Source: Bacteroidota bacterium (GTDB taxonomy: Bacteria > Bacteroidota > Bacteroidia > Flavobacteriales_E > Vicingaceae). Taken from it: a stretch of DNA of 64,000 nt. Each line of letters starts with the position of its first letter. Position 1 is the stretch's first letter. Both the position numbers and the translations under genes were made by a program. Shown here one piece after another: positions 18,102 to 26,955 of this stretch. Under the pieces are notes generated by a model that saw only the letters and a program-made list of their open reading frames with translations, made no database searches and was not told the DNA's origin. The stretch spans positions 1 through 64,000 of the forward strand of contig JABFGJ010000002.1 in assembly GCA_013112545.1 (NCBI GenBank). Reading direction: 5' to 3'.

Positions 18102-18450
18102 AACCATTAAACTTTCAGAAAAGAATAAAGATTTTTTTGAGATGGTTTATCAAGTTGTTCGGTTAATTCCAGCAGGAAGAGTTAGCTCTTACGGAGCTGT
18201 TGCAAAGTATTTAGGTGCAGCAAGAGGCGCAAGAATGGTTGGTTGGGCTATGAATGCTTCGCATGCTCAAGCAGAATATGTGCCAGCCCACAGAGTTGTT
18301 AATCGTTTGGGCATGTTAAGTGGTAAAGCTCATTTTCCAAGTGAAAGTCCAATGCAAAAAAGCTTAGAGGCTGAGGGAATAGAAGTAATAGACGACCAAG
18401 TGCAAGATTTTAAGCGGCTTTTTTGGGATCCAAGTATAGAAGTTTCTTAG
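18094..18450 (+). CDS. Alkyltransferase-like protein (ATL), MGMT family without catalytic Cys
   Basis: A 118-aa single-domain protein of the MGMT DNA-binding fold. The recognition segment IPAGRVSSYGAVAKYLG and the arginine-finger region ARMVGWAMN (R47) are present. The active-site motif PCHR of O6-alkylguanine methyltransferases is PAHR here, with Ala65 in place of the alkyl-accepting Cys. In characterised ATL proteins this change leaves a protein that binds and flips O6-alkylguanine and hands the lesion to nucleotide excision repair. It overlaps trmB by 8 bp. Confidence 0.88.
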   Translation: MTKTIKLSEKNKDFFEMVYQVVRLIPAGRVSSYGAVAKYLGAARGARMVGWAMNASHAQAEYVPAHRVVNRLGMLSGKAHFPSESPMQKSLEAEGIEVIDDQVQDFKRLFWDPSIEVS

Positions 18451-18556
18451 CTAAGTGTTTTGCATTAAAAAGAAAAACAACACATAGATTTATTCTGGGG
18501 AATAAATGAGCGATATAAAACTAAATTGAGAGATACAAGGCTTAATTTTACAAACT

Positions 18557-19624
18557 ATGGAAGTAACATTTGAAAAAGTTCAAGAAGCTTTATCTTTTGT
18601 GATAGAGCCCGATTTAAAGAAAGATATTATTAGTTTAAATTTAGTTTCTAACATTGAGTTCCAAGATGGGACAATTCGTTTTGATTTAAAGATATCTAAC
18701 CCTGCGATGCACAATAGAAAGCGGATGGAAGAAGCATGTGAGCATCATTTAAAGCGGGTAATTGGGCAGAGTATAAAAGTAGAGGCAAATGTAAGTGCAA
18801 TGCCAAAAGCACATGAGCGAGCACCAGAGCATCGAACCATGTTGCCTAATTTAAAACACATTATCGCAATAGCCTCTGGTAAAGGTGGGGTTGGAAAGTC
18901 AACTGTTGCTGCAAATTTTGCTGCTGGTTTAGCGCAAAAAGGATATAAAGTGGGTTTAGTAGATGCTGATATTTATGGGCCATCGGTGCCTGCAATGTTT
19001 GATGTAAGTAAAGAAAAGCCAAGTACAGAAACAATAGATGGTAAAGAATATATAAAACCAGTTGAAAACTACGGGGTTAAAATGCTTTCTATTGGATTCT
19101 TTTCTACACCCGACCAAGCGGTAGTTTGGAGAGGGCCTATGGCTACAAAGGCATTGACTCAACTTTTTGGCGATGCAAATTGGGGAGAATTAGACTTTAT
19201 GATAGTTGACTTACCTCCGGGAACTGGAGATGTACATTTAACTCTAGTGCAACAGATTCCTTTAAGTGGTGCTGTTGTAGTTAGTACTCCGCAAGAGATA
19301 GCTTTGGTTGATGTTCGAAAAGCTTTGGGTATGTTTAGCTTGCCTCAAATTAACGTTCCAGTCTTGGGTTTGGTTGAAAATATGGCATATTTTACACCTG
19401 AAGAATTACCCAATAATAAATACTACATATTTGGGGAAGGAGGAGCAAAAGATTTAGCAGAGCGAATGAGTATAAACTATTTAGGAGAGATACCATTGGT
19501 GCAAAGCATTCGTGAAGCTGGAGATGTTGGAAGGCCAGCTGTATTACAAGGAGATTCTCTCCAAGCAAAAGCATTTAATCAGGTTATTGACAATACTTTA
19601 AAAGCTTTAAATATTAAAGTCTAA
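18557..19624 (+). CDS. Mrp/ApbC/NBP35-type iron-sulfur carrier ATPase
   Basis: A 355-aa protein with an N-terminal MIP18 (DUF59) domain (about residues 1-95) and a ParA/MinD-like ATPase. The deviant Walker A is ASGKGGVGKST (about residues 107-117). DADIYGPSVPAMFD and DLPPGTGDVHLTLVQ are signature Mrp motifs. It carries and transfers Fe-S clusters in the cytosol. The C-terminal CxxC of canonical Mrp is not evident: the usual site reads VENMAYFTPEE. The next gene encodes a NifU C-terminal scaffold, which supports an Fe-S role. A near-consensus -7 box (TAATTTTA, 18543-18550) lies 6 nt before the ATG. Confidence 0.92.
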   Translation: MEVTFEKVQEALSFVIEPDLKKDIISLNLVSNIEFQDGTIRFDLKISNPAMHNRKRMEEACEHHLKRVIGQSIKVEANVSAMPKAHERAPEHRTMLPNLKHIIAIASGKGGVGKSTVAANFAAGLAQKGYKVGLVDADIYGPSVPAMFDVSKEKPSTETIDGKEYIKPVENYGVKMLSIGFFSTPDQAVVWRGPMATKALTQLFGDANWGELDFMIVDLPPGTGDVHLTLVQQIPLSGAVVVSTPQEIALVDVRKALGMFSLPQINVPVLGLVENMAYFTPEELPNNKYYIFGEGGAKDLAERMSINYLGEIPLVQSIREAGDVGRPAVLQGDSLQAKAFNQVIDNTLKALNIKV

Positions 19625-19678
19625 TGTTTTCAGCACAAACAAAAGTGGAAAATAAGGGTTAACATTGTAAAAGATTCT

Positions 19679-19921
19679 ATGGAAGTTTTAAATAAAGAAG
19701 AATTAACATCAAAGATTGAAGAAGCCATTCAACAATTGAGGCCGTTTTTAGAGGCTGATGGAGGTGATATTCAATTGGTTGATGTTGTAGATAATGTCGC
19801 AAGAGTTAAATTGCTTGGGGCTTGCAAATCTTGCAATATGTCAGCTATGACATTAAAAGCTGGTGTAGAAGAATCAATCAAAAGAGTTGCTCCACAGATT
19901 AAGAGTGTGGTAGCAATATAA
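19679..19921 (+). CDS. NifU C-terminal domain Fe-S scaffold protein
   Basis: An 80-aa stand-alone NifU C-terminal domain. FLEADGGDIQLVDV and GACKSC (C49 and C52, the CxxC that binds a shared cluster) followed by SAMTLKAGVE are diagnostic. It lies 54 bp after the Mrp-type carrier, fitting a scaffold-to-carrier pair. It ends 7 bp before the convergent minus-strand gene, with no terminator visible between them. Confidence 0.93.
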   Translation: MEVLNKEELTSKIEEAIQQLRPFLEADGGDIQLVDVVDNVARVKLLGACKSCNMSAMTLKAGVEESIKRVAPQIKSVVAI

Positions 19922-19928
19922 TGAGAAC

Positions 19929-21395
19929 TTAAAAGCTAAGTACGCCGTATCTCGTTTTGGAATTGAATCCATAGTTTAGAATCACATTTTCATCAACAAT
20001 AAATGACTTATCCGGTTTTAGATAACCATCATAATCTTTATTCTTTATAAACAGCTTTCTAACCAAACTGCCTTCAGCACTAATTTTAGCATGGAATGTA
20101 TATACGTCTGAATCACCAAATTTTGACATAAACTTTGCATCTGCTGCTTGAAGAATATCGATGTTCTTTTCGGTGTCATTATAAAACAGATTTAAATCTC
20201 CGTCCTTAATTATAGCTACATATCCAAAGCCGTCTAAAATATTGTAATTATTCGTTTTTTGTCCTTTAGGGATGATTGATTCGTACTTTATATTTAGTGA
20301 AGAGTCAAATTTGAGCACAACTAATTCACCATAATATATTTGATTCGCTCTTTCTGCAATAACAAATCCACCCCTATCTCGATCTGTTACTATTTGCAAT
20401 TCAAATTTTCCGTTAAAATCGATTGATCCATCTTTTTTTATTTTGTAGCCAAGTTTATTGAAAAACTCCCTGTTATAAGGGTATGCTACAAGCTTATCTA
20501 TGTCAAATGTTGTTGTATTTAGTTTTCCGATAAAAAACCCATTATAAACGGATTTTTTTCCTGTAATTGGAGAATACATACCTGAGAAATAGGTTTGTCC
20601 ATCGGATGAAGATTCTAATGAAATCTCTTGTAGAGAGTAATCCCCAAAGGTTAGTTCGTCTTTTTCAACTACATTATTTCCATCAGTAATAAATATAAAT
20701 TTATTTGTTCTCAATTCTGTTCCTTCGCTTCTCTTTTTAAAAGATAAAATACTCGTAATTCTCCCTTTGTTGTCAATTGTGAATGTTGGAACAGAGTATG
20801 TAGTTTTCGTAGTTTTTGTGTCAACCTCCTGCGTTATTAATGTAGGTTCGTCATGGGTAGAAAGGTTATACCTAATGTAGGTTAGTTTAATTGTTGAGGA
20901 TTTAGTAAACGTTGAAAAAGCAAGAATTCCCATGAATTTTTTATTCTTTGAAATACACGCGATACTGCTTCCTTGATTGTTGTCAATGAAGGCTGTTGCA
21001 ATTTCTTTACCATAAACTATATTTCCATTTAAGTCTAATAAACTTAAATTGAAAATGATTGATTTTTCAGAAAGACTAGTCTTTGTGTGAACAATAACTA
21101 ATTTCTCTTCTACATAAAACTCTTTTGTTACTGATCCAGGCGGTAAGTCAATTTCAAGCTTTTTAGAAGATACCAATGAGAAATTCTCATCAAATTTATC
21201 TAAATAAAGGCTGCCTCCTCCGTAAGTTGCAACATCTCTTCTTGTTGAATAATAATTGTTTCCTATTTTTGATAGTTCTTCATAAGACCCTTTGTTTTTA
21301 TTGATTTTATTAACTGGACCCCAAGCAATTTTTTGAGAGTAAATGTTTGTTGTAAAAAAGAGAGCGACTATTAGTAAAAAGGTTAGTTTCTTCAT
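19929..21395 (-). CDS. Secreted protein of unknown function, possible beta-propeller-like fold
   Basis: A 488-aa protein from ATG 21395. The frame extends upstream to 21497, but those 34 residues overlap rodA and precede a good signal peptide (MKKLTFLLIVALFFTTNIYS), so 21395 is used. The mature protein is rich in short beta-like segments (SGMYSPITGKKSVYNGFFIG, RGGFVIAERANQIYYGELVV) with the spacing of repeated blades, but I do not recognise a named family. There is no lipobox and no T9SS sorting domain. It lies 35 bp downstream of rodA on the same strand, so it may be read through from the cell-shape operon. Confidence 0.6.
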   Translation of the reverse strand: MKKLTFLLIVALFFTTNIYSQKIAWGPVNKINKNKGSYEELSKIGNNYYSTRRDVATYGGGSLYLDKFDENFSLVSSKKLEIDLPPGSVTKEFYVEEKLVIVHTKTSLSEKSIIFNLSLLDLNGNIVYGKEIATAFIDNNQGSSIACISKNKKFMGILAFSTFTKSSTIKLTYIRYNLSTHDEPTLITQEVDTKTTKTTYSVPTFTIDNKGRITSILSFKKRSEGTELRTNKFIFITDGNNVVEKDELTFGDYSLQEISLESSSDGQTYFSGMYSPITGKKSVYNGFFIGKLNTTTFDIDKLVAYPYNREFFNKLGYKIKKDGSIDFNGKFELQIVTDRDRGGFVIAERANQIYYGELVVLKFDSSLNIKYESIIPKGQKTNNYNILDGFGYVAIIKDGDLNLFYNDTEKNIDILQAADAKFMSKFGDSDVYTFHAKISAEGSLVRKLFIKNKDYDGYLKPDKSFIVDENVILNYGFNSKTRYGVLSF

Positions 21396-21430
21396 TTTAT
21401 TATTTTTTGGTTTACAAGGATAAAGAAACT

Positions 21431-22732
21431 TTATAACACATCCAAGCGATCGGCATCCATACGGATAAAGACAAAAAGTAGAATAGTAAAGCCCCACAAA
21501 GAGGAACCTCCATAACTAAAAAAGGGCAGTGGAATTCCAATAACCGGAACTAGCCCAATGGTCATTCCGATGTTTATGGTAAAATGAAAAAAGAGTATGG
21601 ATGCGACTCCATAACCATATATTCTTGCAAAGCTAGAACGTTGCCTGGAGCAGAGAAATAAAATTCGCAAAAGCAAGGTCATAAATAAGGCAATAACGAC
21701 AATACTGCCTAAAAATCCCCATTCTTCACCAATGGTGCAGAAAATGAAATCTGTACTTTGTTCGGGTACAAAGTCATACTTTGTTTGAGTGCCTTGTAAG
21801 AATCCTTTTCCAGAAAAACCGCCCGAACCAATTGCAATTAAAGATTGATTAACATTATAACCTGCGCCTTTTGGATCAGATTCCAAGCCGAGCATTACAT
21901 TTATTCGCTTAGATTGGTGTGGACTTAAAACATCTGTAAATACATAATCAACGCTTTTTATTAAACCAATACTGGCAATGAAAATAACTGAAAGAAGGAG
22001 GATTATTTTTTTCTTTTTTCGATTAAAATAATAAATAGCAGCGAGAATTAATGCTAATACAAGCACTAGCATTAGGTTACCGCCTATTTCAATCTCAAAA
22101 GGTAGATGATATACTTCATTTTGGAAAACCAAGGTGATTACGAACAGAAAAGCAGTAACCAAGCCAATTACAAGAAAACTACCCGATAAGCCTTCGCGAT
22201 AAAGCACAAAGACAAATGCAGCATAAACAAGTGCGGAGCCAGTATCGTTTTGGAGCAGAATAAGTATAGCTGGTAATCCAATAATAAATATTGCAATTAG
22301 TTTAGTTTTTAAGTCAGACATTTTGATGTTTAATGTACTTAAAAACTTTGCAAGAGCTAGATTGGTAGCAAATTTTGCAAATTCTGAAGGTTGAATTTTG
22401 AATCCGCCTACTTCAAACCAAGAAGTGGCCCCCTTAGTTTCTGTCCCAATTACGATAACTATAATGAGCAGTAAAATTATAATGCCATAGATGAAATATC
22501 CAAAGGTGGCAAAAAACCGTTCATCGATTAATAAAATAATTGTAGCTATAGCGGTTGCAGTTCCAATCCATATAAGCTGCTTGCCATAGCTTTGAGTGGT
22601 GTCGAAAATACTTTTAAATTCTTCGTTGTAAACAGCAGCATAAATGTTGAGCCAACCTGCAATTATGAGGATGAAATAGATGGAAACTAGCATCCAATCA
22701 ATGTTGTCTATTAGTTTTCTATTCCCCCGCAT
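21431..22732 (-). CDS. rodA: Rod-shape SEDS peptidoglycan glycosyltransferase RodA
   Basis: A 433-aa SEDS protein with about ten membrane segments. Typical motifs are GGFKIQPSEFAKFATNLALAK, LLQNDTGSALVYAAFVFVLY, GFLQGTQTKYDFVPEQSTDF (the large periplasmic loop with the catalytic Asp region) and GIPLPFFSYGGSS. It polymerises lipid II together with PBP2. The start overlaps the end of the PBP2 gene by 14 bp, so the pair is coupled. Confidence 0.95.
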   Translation of the reverse strand: MRGNRKLIDNIDWMLVSIYFILIIAGWLNIYAAVYNEEFKSIFDTTQSYGKQLIWIGTATAIATIILLIDERFFATFGYFIYGIIILLLIIVIVIGTETKGATSWFEVGGFKIQPSEFAKFATNLALAKFLSTLNIKMSDLKTKLIAIFIIGLPAILILLQNDTGSALVYAAFVFVLYREGLSGSFLVIGLVTAFLFVITLVFQNEVYHLPFEIEIGGNLMLVLVLALILAAIYYFNRKKKKIILLLSVIFIASIGLIKSVDYVFTDVLSPHQSKRINVMLGLESDPKGAGYNVNQSLIAIGSGGFSGKGFLQGTQTKYDFVPEQSTDFIFCTIGEEWGFLGSIVVIALFMTLLLRILFLCSRQRSSFARIYGYGVASILFFHFTINIGMTIGLVPVIGIPLPFFSYGGSSLWGFTILLFVFIRMDADRLDVL

Positions 22733-24560
22733 TTCCTATAGGTTTTTGAACTTTACCAATTAAATTACCCTCAAGCATTCTTTTTTCAATAAGCGGCCGA
22801 GTAATGGTGTCTCTTAAATACTTTTCTATCATCAAGCCAGCTATTGGAGCAGCCCACCTGGAACCCCAATAGCCGTTTTCTACATAAACAGAAATGGCAA
22901 TTTTTGGGTCGTCTTTTGGTGCAAACGCTATAAAAGTTGAATGATCTTGACCGTGTGGATTTTGAACTGTTCCGGTTTTTCCACAAACCTGTATAGAATC
23001 AATTTTTGCACTGGTTCCTGTTCCTTTCTGAACCACCTGAAACATGGCTTCAACAACTTCATCAAAATACTTTTCTTCAATCCCTGTTTCGTGCTTTAGC
23101 ACAAAAGAATCAAGTTTTTGTATGGGTTGATTGTCTATCATTTTTGCAACATGAGGTGTAAGATAATAACCTCTATTGGCAATTGTGGCCACCATGTTTG
23201 CCATTTGCATGGGAGTAAATCCAAGCTCTCCTTGGCCAATTGCAAGTGATAATATGGTAGAAGAACTCCACCTTCCTTTTTGGTAATATCGGTCATAATA
23301 ATCAGTGTTGGGCACAAAACCTGACAATTCGTTTGGCAAGTCTAATCCAGTTTTTTTGCCTAATCCAAAACTCATCACATAATTCCTCCAAGTTAAATAG
23401 CCTTGTTCAGCAGTTGGAAATTTGTCGATTATATTTTTAAAAACATTGCAGTAATATGCGTTGCAAGAAGTTTGAATTGAATATTCTAAATTTACTGGAG
23501 ATGAATGTGCATGGCAACCCATTTTTCGTCCGCCAAAACTGAAACCACGATTACAAGAATACAAGGTATTAGGACTTAGGGTTTTTAACTGCAAACCAAT
23601 AAGCGCATTTATACTTTTAAAAGTAGAGCCTGGCGGATACTTTGCCATTAATGCTCGGTTAAACAATGGGTTTAGAGTGTCTTTTGAAAGTAAATTGTAG
23701 TTCTTTGAGCGAGCTCTTCCAACCAATAAATTGGGGTCATAAGTGGGCATAGTGACCAATGCTAGCACTTCCCCAGTTTTTGGATCTATTGCTACAATAC
23801 TGCCTTTTTTATTTTGCATTAGTTCTTCGCCGTATCGTTGCAGTTTAGCACTTATACTTAATTGAATACTACTTCCAGAAATAGCCGTAGTGTCATAAAT
23901 GCCATTCATAAAGCTGCCTTTCTCTCTATTAAACACATCCACCATAACTATTTTTAAACCTCTTTTGCCTCGTAATTCTGTTTCGTATTGCTTTTCTATT
24001 CCGCTGATGCCTATATGGTCACCAGATTTATAATAAGCATTTTCAGCAATCATCTTTTGGTTTGCTTCGCCTACATAACCCAAGAGATGCGCAGCAGTTT
24101 TTTGAGGATAACTTCTCAAGGTTCTAGTTTGAACAAAAAATCCAGGATAATTAAATAGCTGTTCTTGAATTTTGGCGTAAGATTTTGATGAAATCTCTTT
24201 TTCAAAAATGGAGGATTTATAATATGAATACTGTTTGGCTTTGTTGAGCTTTTCGATAAATTGAGCCTTATCTATTTCAATTAAACTACAAAAAGCTAGC
24301 GTGTCAAAATCTTCTTTTACTTGCTTTGGAGTAACCATTAAATCATAAGCAGCTTCGTTGAATACGAGTAACTCCCCATTTCTATCGTAAACCAAACCCC
24401 GTGCAGGATATTTTACAACATGCCTTAAAACATTGTTGTTTGCATCGCTTTTGTAATGATTGTCAATTACTTGTACGTAGAATAGGCGAATTGAAAAGAT
24501 GATGCCAACGCTTAAAAAAATAATTCCAATGATATATTTTCTAGATTCTAAGTGTTTCAT
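22719..24560 (-). CDS. mrdA: Penicillin-binding protein 2 (peptidoglycan transpeptidase)
   Basis: A 613-aa class B PBP. It has one N-terminal TM helix, a pedestal/dimerisation domain (PARGLVYDRNGELLVFNEAAYD) and a transpeptidase domain. The three active-site motifs are visible: STFK in KYPPGSTFKS, SCN in IQTSCNAYYCN, and KTG in VCGKTGTVQNPHG. It crosslinks lateral wall peptidoglycan with RodA in the elongasome. Its ATG shares a base with the mreD stop, and its 3' end overlaps rodA by 14 bp. Confidence 0.95.
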   Translation of the reverse strand: MKHLESRKYIIGIIFLSVGIIFSIRLFYVQVIDNHYKSDANNNVLRHVVKYPARGLVYDRNGELLVFNEAAYDLMVTPKQVKEDFDTLAFCSLIEIDKAQFIEKLNKAKQYSYYKSSIFEKEISSKSYAKIQEQLFNYPGFFVQTRTLRSYPQKTAAHLLGYVGEANQKMIAENAYYKSGDHIGISGIEKQYETELRGKRGLKIVMVDVFNREKGSFMNGIYDTTAISGSSIQLSISAKLQRYGEELMQNKKGSIVAIDPKTGEVLALVTMPTYDPNLLVGRARSKNYNLLSKDTLNPLFNRALMAKYPPGSTFKSINALIGLQLKTLSPNTLYSCNRGFSFGGRKMGCHAHSSPVNLEYSIQTSCNAYYCNVFKNIIDKFPTAEQGYLTWRNYVMSFGLGKKTGLDLPNELSGFVPNTDYYDRYYQKGRWSSSTILSLAIGQGELGFTPMQMANMVATIANRGYYLTPHVAKMIDNQPIQKLDSFVLKHETGIEEKYFDEVVEAMFQVVQKGTGTSAKIDSIQVCGKTGTVQNPHGQDHSTFIAFAPKDDPKIAISVYVENGYWGSRWAAPIAGLMIEKYLRDTITRPLIEKRMLEGNLIGKVQKPIGNAGE

Positions 24561-25075
24561 TATCTAGCCTCAGAATTGTATTTAAATAGTTGTGTGATAC
24601 CTATTAAAAGCAAGGTAAAAAAAGTGCTTGCCAAAATCCTGCCTAGCGTGCTAAAAAAGTCAGAAAATCGAAACACTTCAACAAAGAATAAAAAAGTATG
24701 GTGTAATAAAGTTAAAATGGCAGCATAGCTAATAAACCAAATAAATCCAAAATCTTGATAACCGGGTTGTTGATTTGCTTCATAACCATCTCTAGGAGCA
24801 AGGATATTGAGAACATAGGGTCTGCAAAAGGCTATAAATAAACAGGCAGATGCATGCATTCCCAACGTGTTTGAAAAAACATCGACACTAATTCCAACGA
24901 AAAAACTAAGACTTAGCAACAACCATTTGGGAGTGCTAATTGGCAACCAAAGGATGAAAATGATGTATAAAAATGGGTTTATAAACCCTGAAAATTGAAT
25001 ATTATTCAATAGAATAACTTGAACTAAAATCAGTATTATCAGCTGGATAGGATATGCTAAGTAGTTTTTAATCAT
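24560..25075 (-). CDS. mreD: Rod-shape-determining membrane protein MreD
   Basis: A 171-aa protein with about five TM segments and little sequence conservation. Identification rests on size, hydrophobicity, LPISTPKWLLLSLSFFVGIS plus the MreD-like stretch VFSNTLGMHASACLFIAFCRP, and its place between mreC and mrdA. It overlaps mreC by 8 bp and shares one base with mrdA. Confidence 0.9.
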   Translation of the reverse strand: MIKNYLAYPIQLIILILVQVILLNNIQFSGFINPFLYIIFILWLPISTPKWLLLSLSFFVGISVDVFSNTLGMHASACLFIAFCRPYVLNILAPRDGYEANQQPGYQDFGFIWFISYAAILTLLHHTFLFFVEVFRFSDFFSTLGRILASTFFTLLLIGITQLFKYNSEAR

Positions 25076-25904
25076 ATTCTTGTATGGTTTTAAGCTCTAA
25101 ACTATCTTGTTCATTCTTGTATTTGTTTTTTACAACATATACTTGGTTTATGTTTTTAAAATCATTGCTGTAGCTAACTTGTATTTGGTAAAAATTTTCA
25201 CCTTCAGGTTTATTGAAATCTTTAATAATCCCCACGATTAAGTTTTCTGGAAAGGTTGATGAATATCCACTTGTTATGACAGTATCGCCTATTTCAATTT
25301 TTACATGATTTGGAATATCCAATAAGTTGCCTGTTTGATAGTCTTTACCGTCCCACTGTAGAGAACCAAAATAATTGGTGTTTTGCAATTTACAACTGAC
25401 TTTTGTTCGGCTATGCAATAGCGATAAAACACTTGCATAATGGTCTGATACATTTTTAATGATACCAACGACTCCATTGGGGCTTATTACTCCCATTCCT
25501 ACCTCTAAGCCATTGTGGCTGCCTTTATCTAAAGTGATGTAATTGTTTTGTTTGTTGGTCGAATTGTTTATCACTTTGGCTTTTGCAAAATGATATTGCA
25601 GTTGATATAAAGTGTCTTGTATATAAATATTTTCTCCAAAAATTTGATGAAAAGATTCAATTTGCATTTCCCTTAACCTTCTGTTTTCTTCACTTAAACT
25701 TTCATTTATTTCTTTGAGGTTTAAGTATTCAGAAAAGTTAGCATATTTCTTATACAGTCCACCGCTAACTGCGTTTGTTGAATTTAAAAATGCAGCTTGT
25801 TGAAAATGATTATTACGAAAAAGTAAGTAAAATGCAATGACCTCGAAAAATAGGAAGAGGAAGAAGAAAGAATACCTATCTATGAATCGAATTAAATTTC
25901 GCAT
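25068..25904 (-). CDS. mreC: Rod-shape-determining protein MreC
   Basis: A 278-aa protein with one N-terminal TM helix (FFFLFLFFEVIAFYLLF), a coiled coil (about residues 55-85, LNLKEINESLSEENRRLREM) and the MreC beta domain (NGVVGIIKNVSDHYASVLSL, GDTVITSGYSSTFPENLIVG). MreC activates PBP2 from the periplasm. It lies 16 bp after mreB. Confidence 0.95.
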   Translation of the reverse strand: MRNLIRFIDRYSFFFLFLFFEVIAFYLLFRNNHFQQAAFLNSTNAVSGGLYKKYANFSEYLNLKEINESLSEENRRLREMQIESFHQIFGENIYIQDTLYQLQYHFAKAKVINNSTNKQNNYITLDKGSHNGLEVGMGVISPNGVVGIIKNVSDHYASVLSLLHSRTKVSCKLQNTNYFGSLQWDGKDYQTGNLLDIPNHVKIEIGDTVITSGYSSTFPENLIVGIIKDFNKPEGENFYQIQVSYSNDFKNINQVYVVKNKYKNEQDSLELKTIQEYD

Positions 25905-25920
25905 TAATACATACTCCTAT

Positions 25921-26943
25921 CTATTTGATTAAGAAATGAAGTTTCGCTGAATTCTTAAGCGCAATACCTGTTCCTCTGGCTACTGCTCTTAAAGGATCTT
26001 CAGCAACATGAACTGGTAGTTTTGTTTTTAAGGAAATTCGTTTATCTAAACTCCGCAGCAAAGAACCTCCACCGGCAAGATACAAACCTGTTCGATAGAT
26101 ATCGGCTGAAAGTTCAGGAGGAGTCATTTCCAAAGCATTTAAAACAGCAGCTTCAATTTTTGTAATGGATTTGTCTAATGCATGAGCAATTTCGGTATAA
26201 GAAACCTTAATTTCTTTTGGAGTTCCAGTCATTAAATCACGTCCTTGAACGGCATAATCATCGGGTGGATTATCCAACTCTGGCAAAGCAGAGCCAACTT
26301 CAATTTTAATTCGTTCGGCTGAACGCTCGCCAATGAGAAGGTTATGTTGACGACGCATATAATCAACTATATCATTTGTAAAATCGTCACCAGCTACACG
26401 AATAGATTTATCACACACAATTCCACCCAAAGCAATCACGGCAATTTCAGAAGTTCCACCTCCGATATCAATAATCATGTTGCCCATCGGTTCTAAAACA
26501 TCAATGCCTATTCCGATAGCCGCTGCCATAGGTTCGTGAATTAAATACACCTCTTTGCCACCTGCATGCTCTGCCGAATCTTTTACTGCTCTTTTCTCTA
26601 CTTCAGTAATACCAGAAGGAATACAAATAACCATTTTTAAAGAAGGAGTAAACCATCGTTTCTTTTGGTTAATCATTTTAATCATGCCTCGAATCATAAA
26701 TTCAGCAGCTTGAAAATCAGCAATTACTCCATCTTTTAAGGGCCTAACTGTTTTTATATTCTCGTGGGTTTTACCGTGCATTTGCATGGCTTTTTTACCA
26801 ACTGCAATTACTTTTCCAGTAGATCTATCAATAGCGACTATAGAAGGTTCGTCAACCACTACTTTGTCGTTGTGTATTATTAGCGTGTTTGCCGTTCCTA
26901 AATCAATTGCGATTTCTTGTGTAAAAAAATCAAATAAGCCCAT
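25921..26943 (-). CDS. mreB: Rod-shape actin homolog MreB
   Basis: A 340-aa protein of standard MreB length. Actin-fold motifs are clear: IDLGTANTLI (phosphate 1), MIDIGGGTSEIAVIALGG (phosphate 2) and GLYLAGGGSLLRSLDKRI (adenosine). It forms membrane filaments that orient the RodA/PBP2 elongation machinery. It lies 12 bp after purH and probably shares its transcript. Confidence 0.97.
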   Translation of the reverse strand: MGLFDFFTQEIAIDLGTANTLIIHNDKVVVDEPSIVAIDRSTGKVIAVGKKAMQMHGKTHENIKTVRPLKDGVIADFQAAEFMIRGMIKMINQKKRWFTPSLKMVICIPSGITEVEKRAVKDSAEHAGGKEVYLIHEPMAAAIGIGIDVLEPMGNMIIDIGGGTSEIAVIALGGIVCDKSIRVAGDDFTNDIVDYMRRQHNLLIGERSAERIKIEVGSALPELDNPPDDYAVQGRDLMTGTPKEIKVSYTEIAHALDKSITKIEAAVLNALEMTPPELSADIYRTGLYLAGGGSLLRSLDKRISLKTKLPVHVAEDPLRAVARGTGIALKNSAKLHFLIK

Positions 26944-26955
26944 TTTTTTTATTTC

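Noticed and set aside
21396-21497. Extra 34 N-terminal codons of the secreted protein at 19929-21395
   Set aside because: They overlap the rodA coding region and are followed by a proper signal peptide at the internal ATG.
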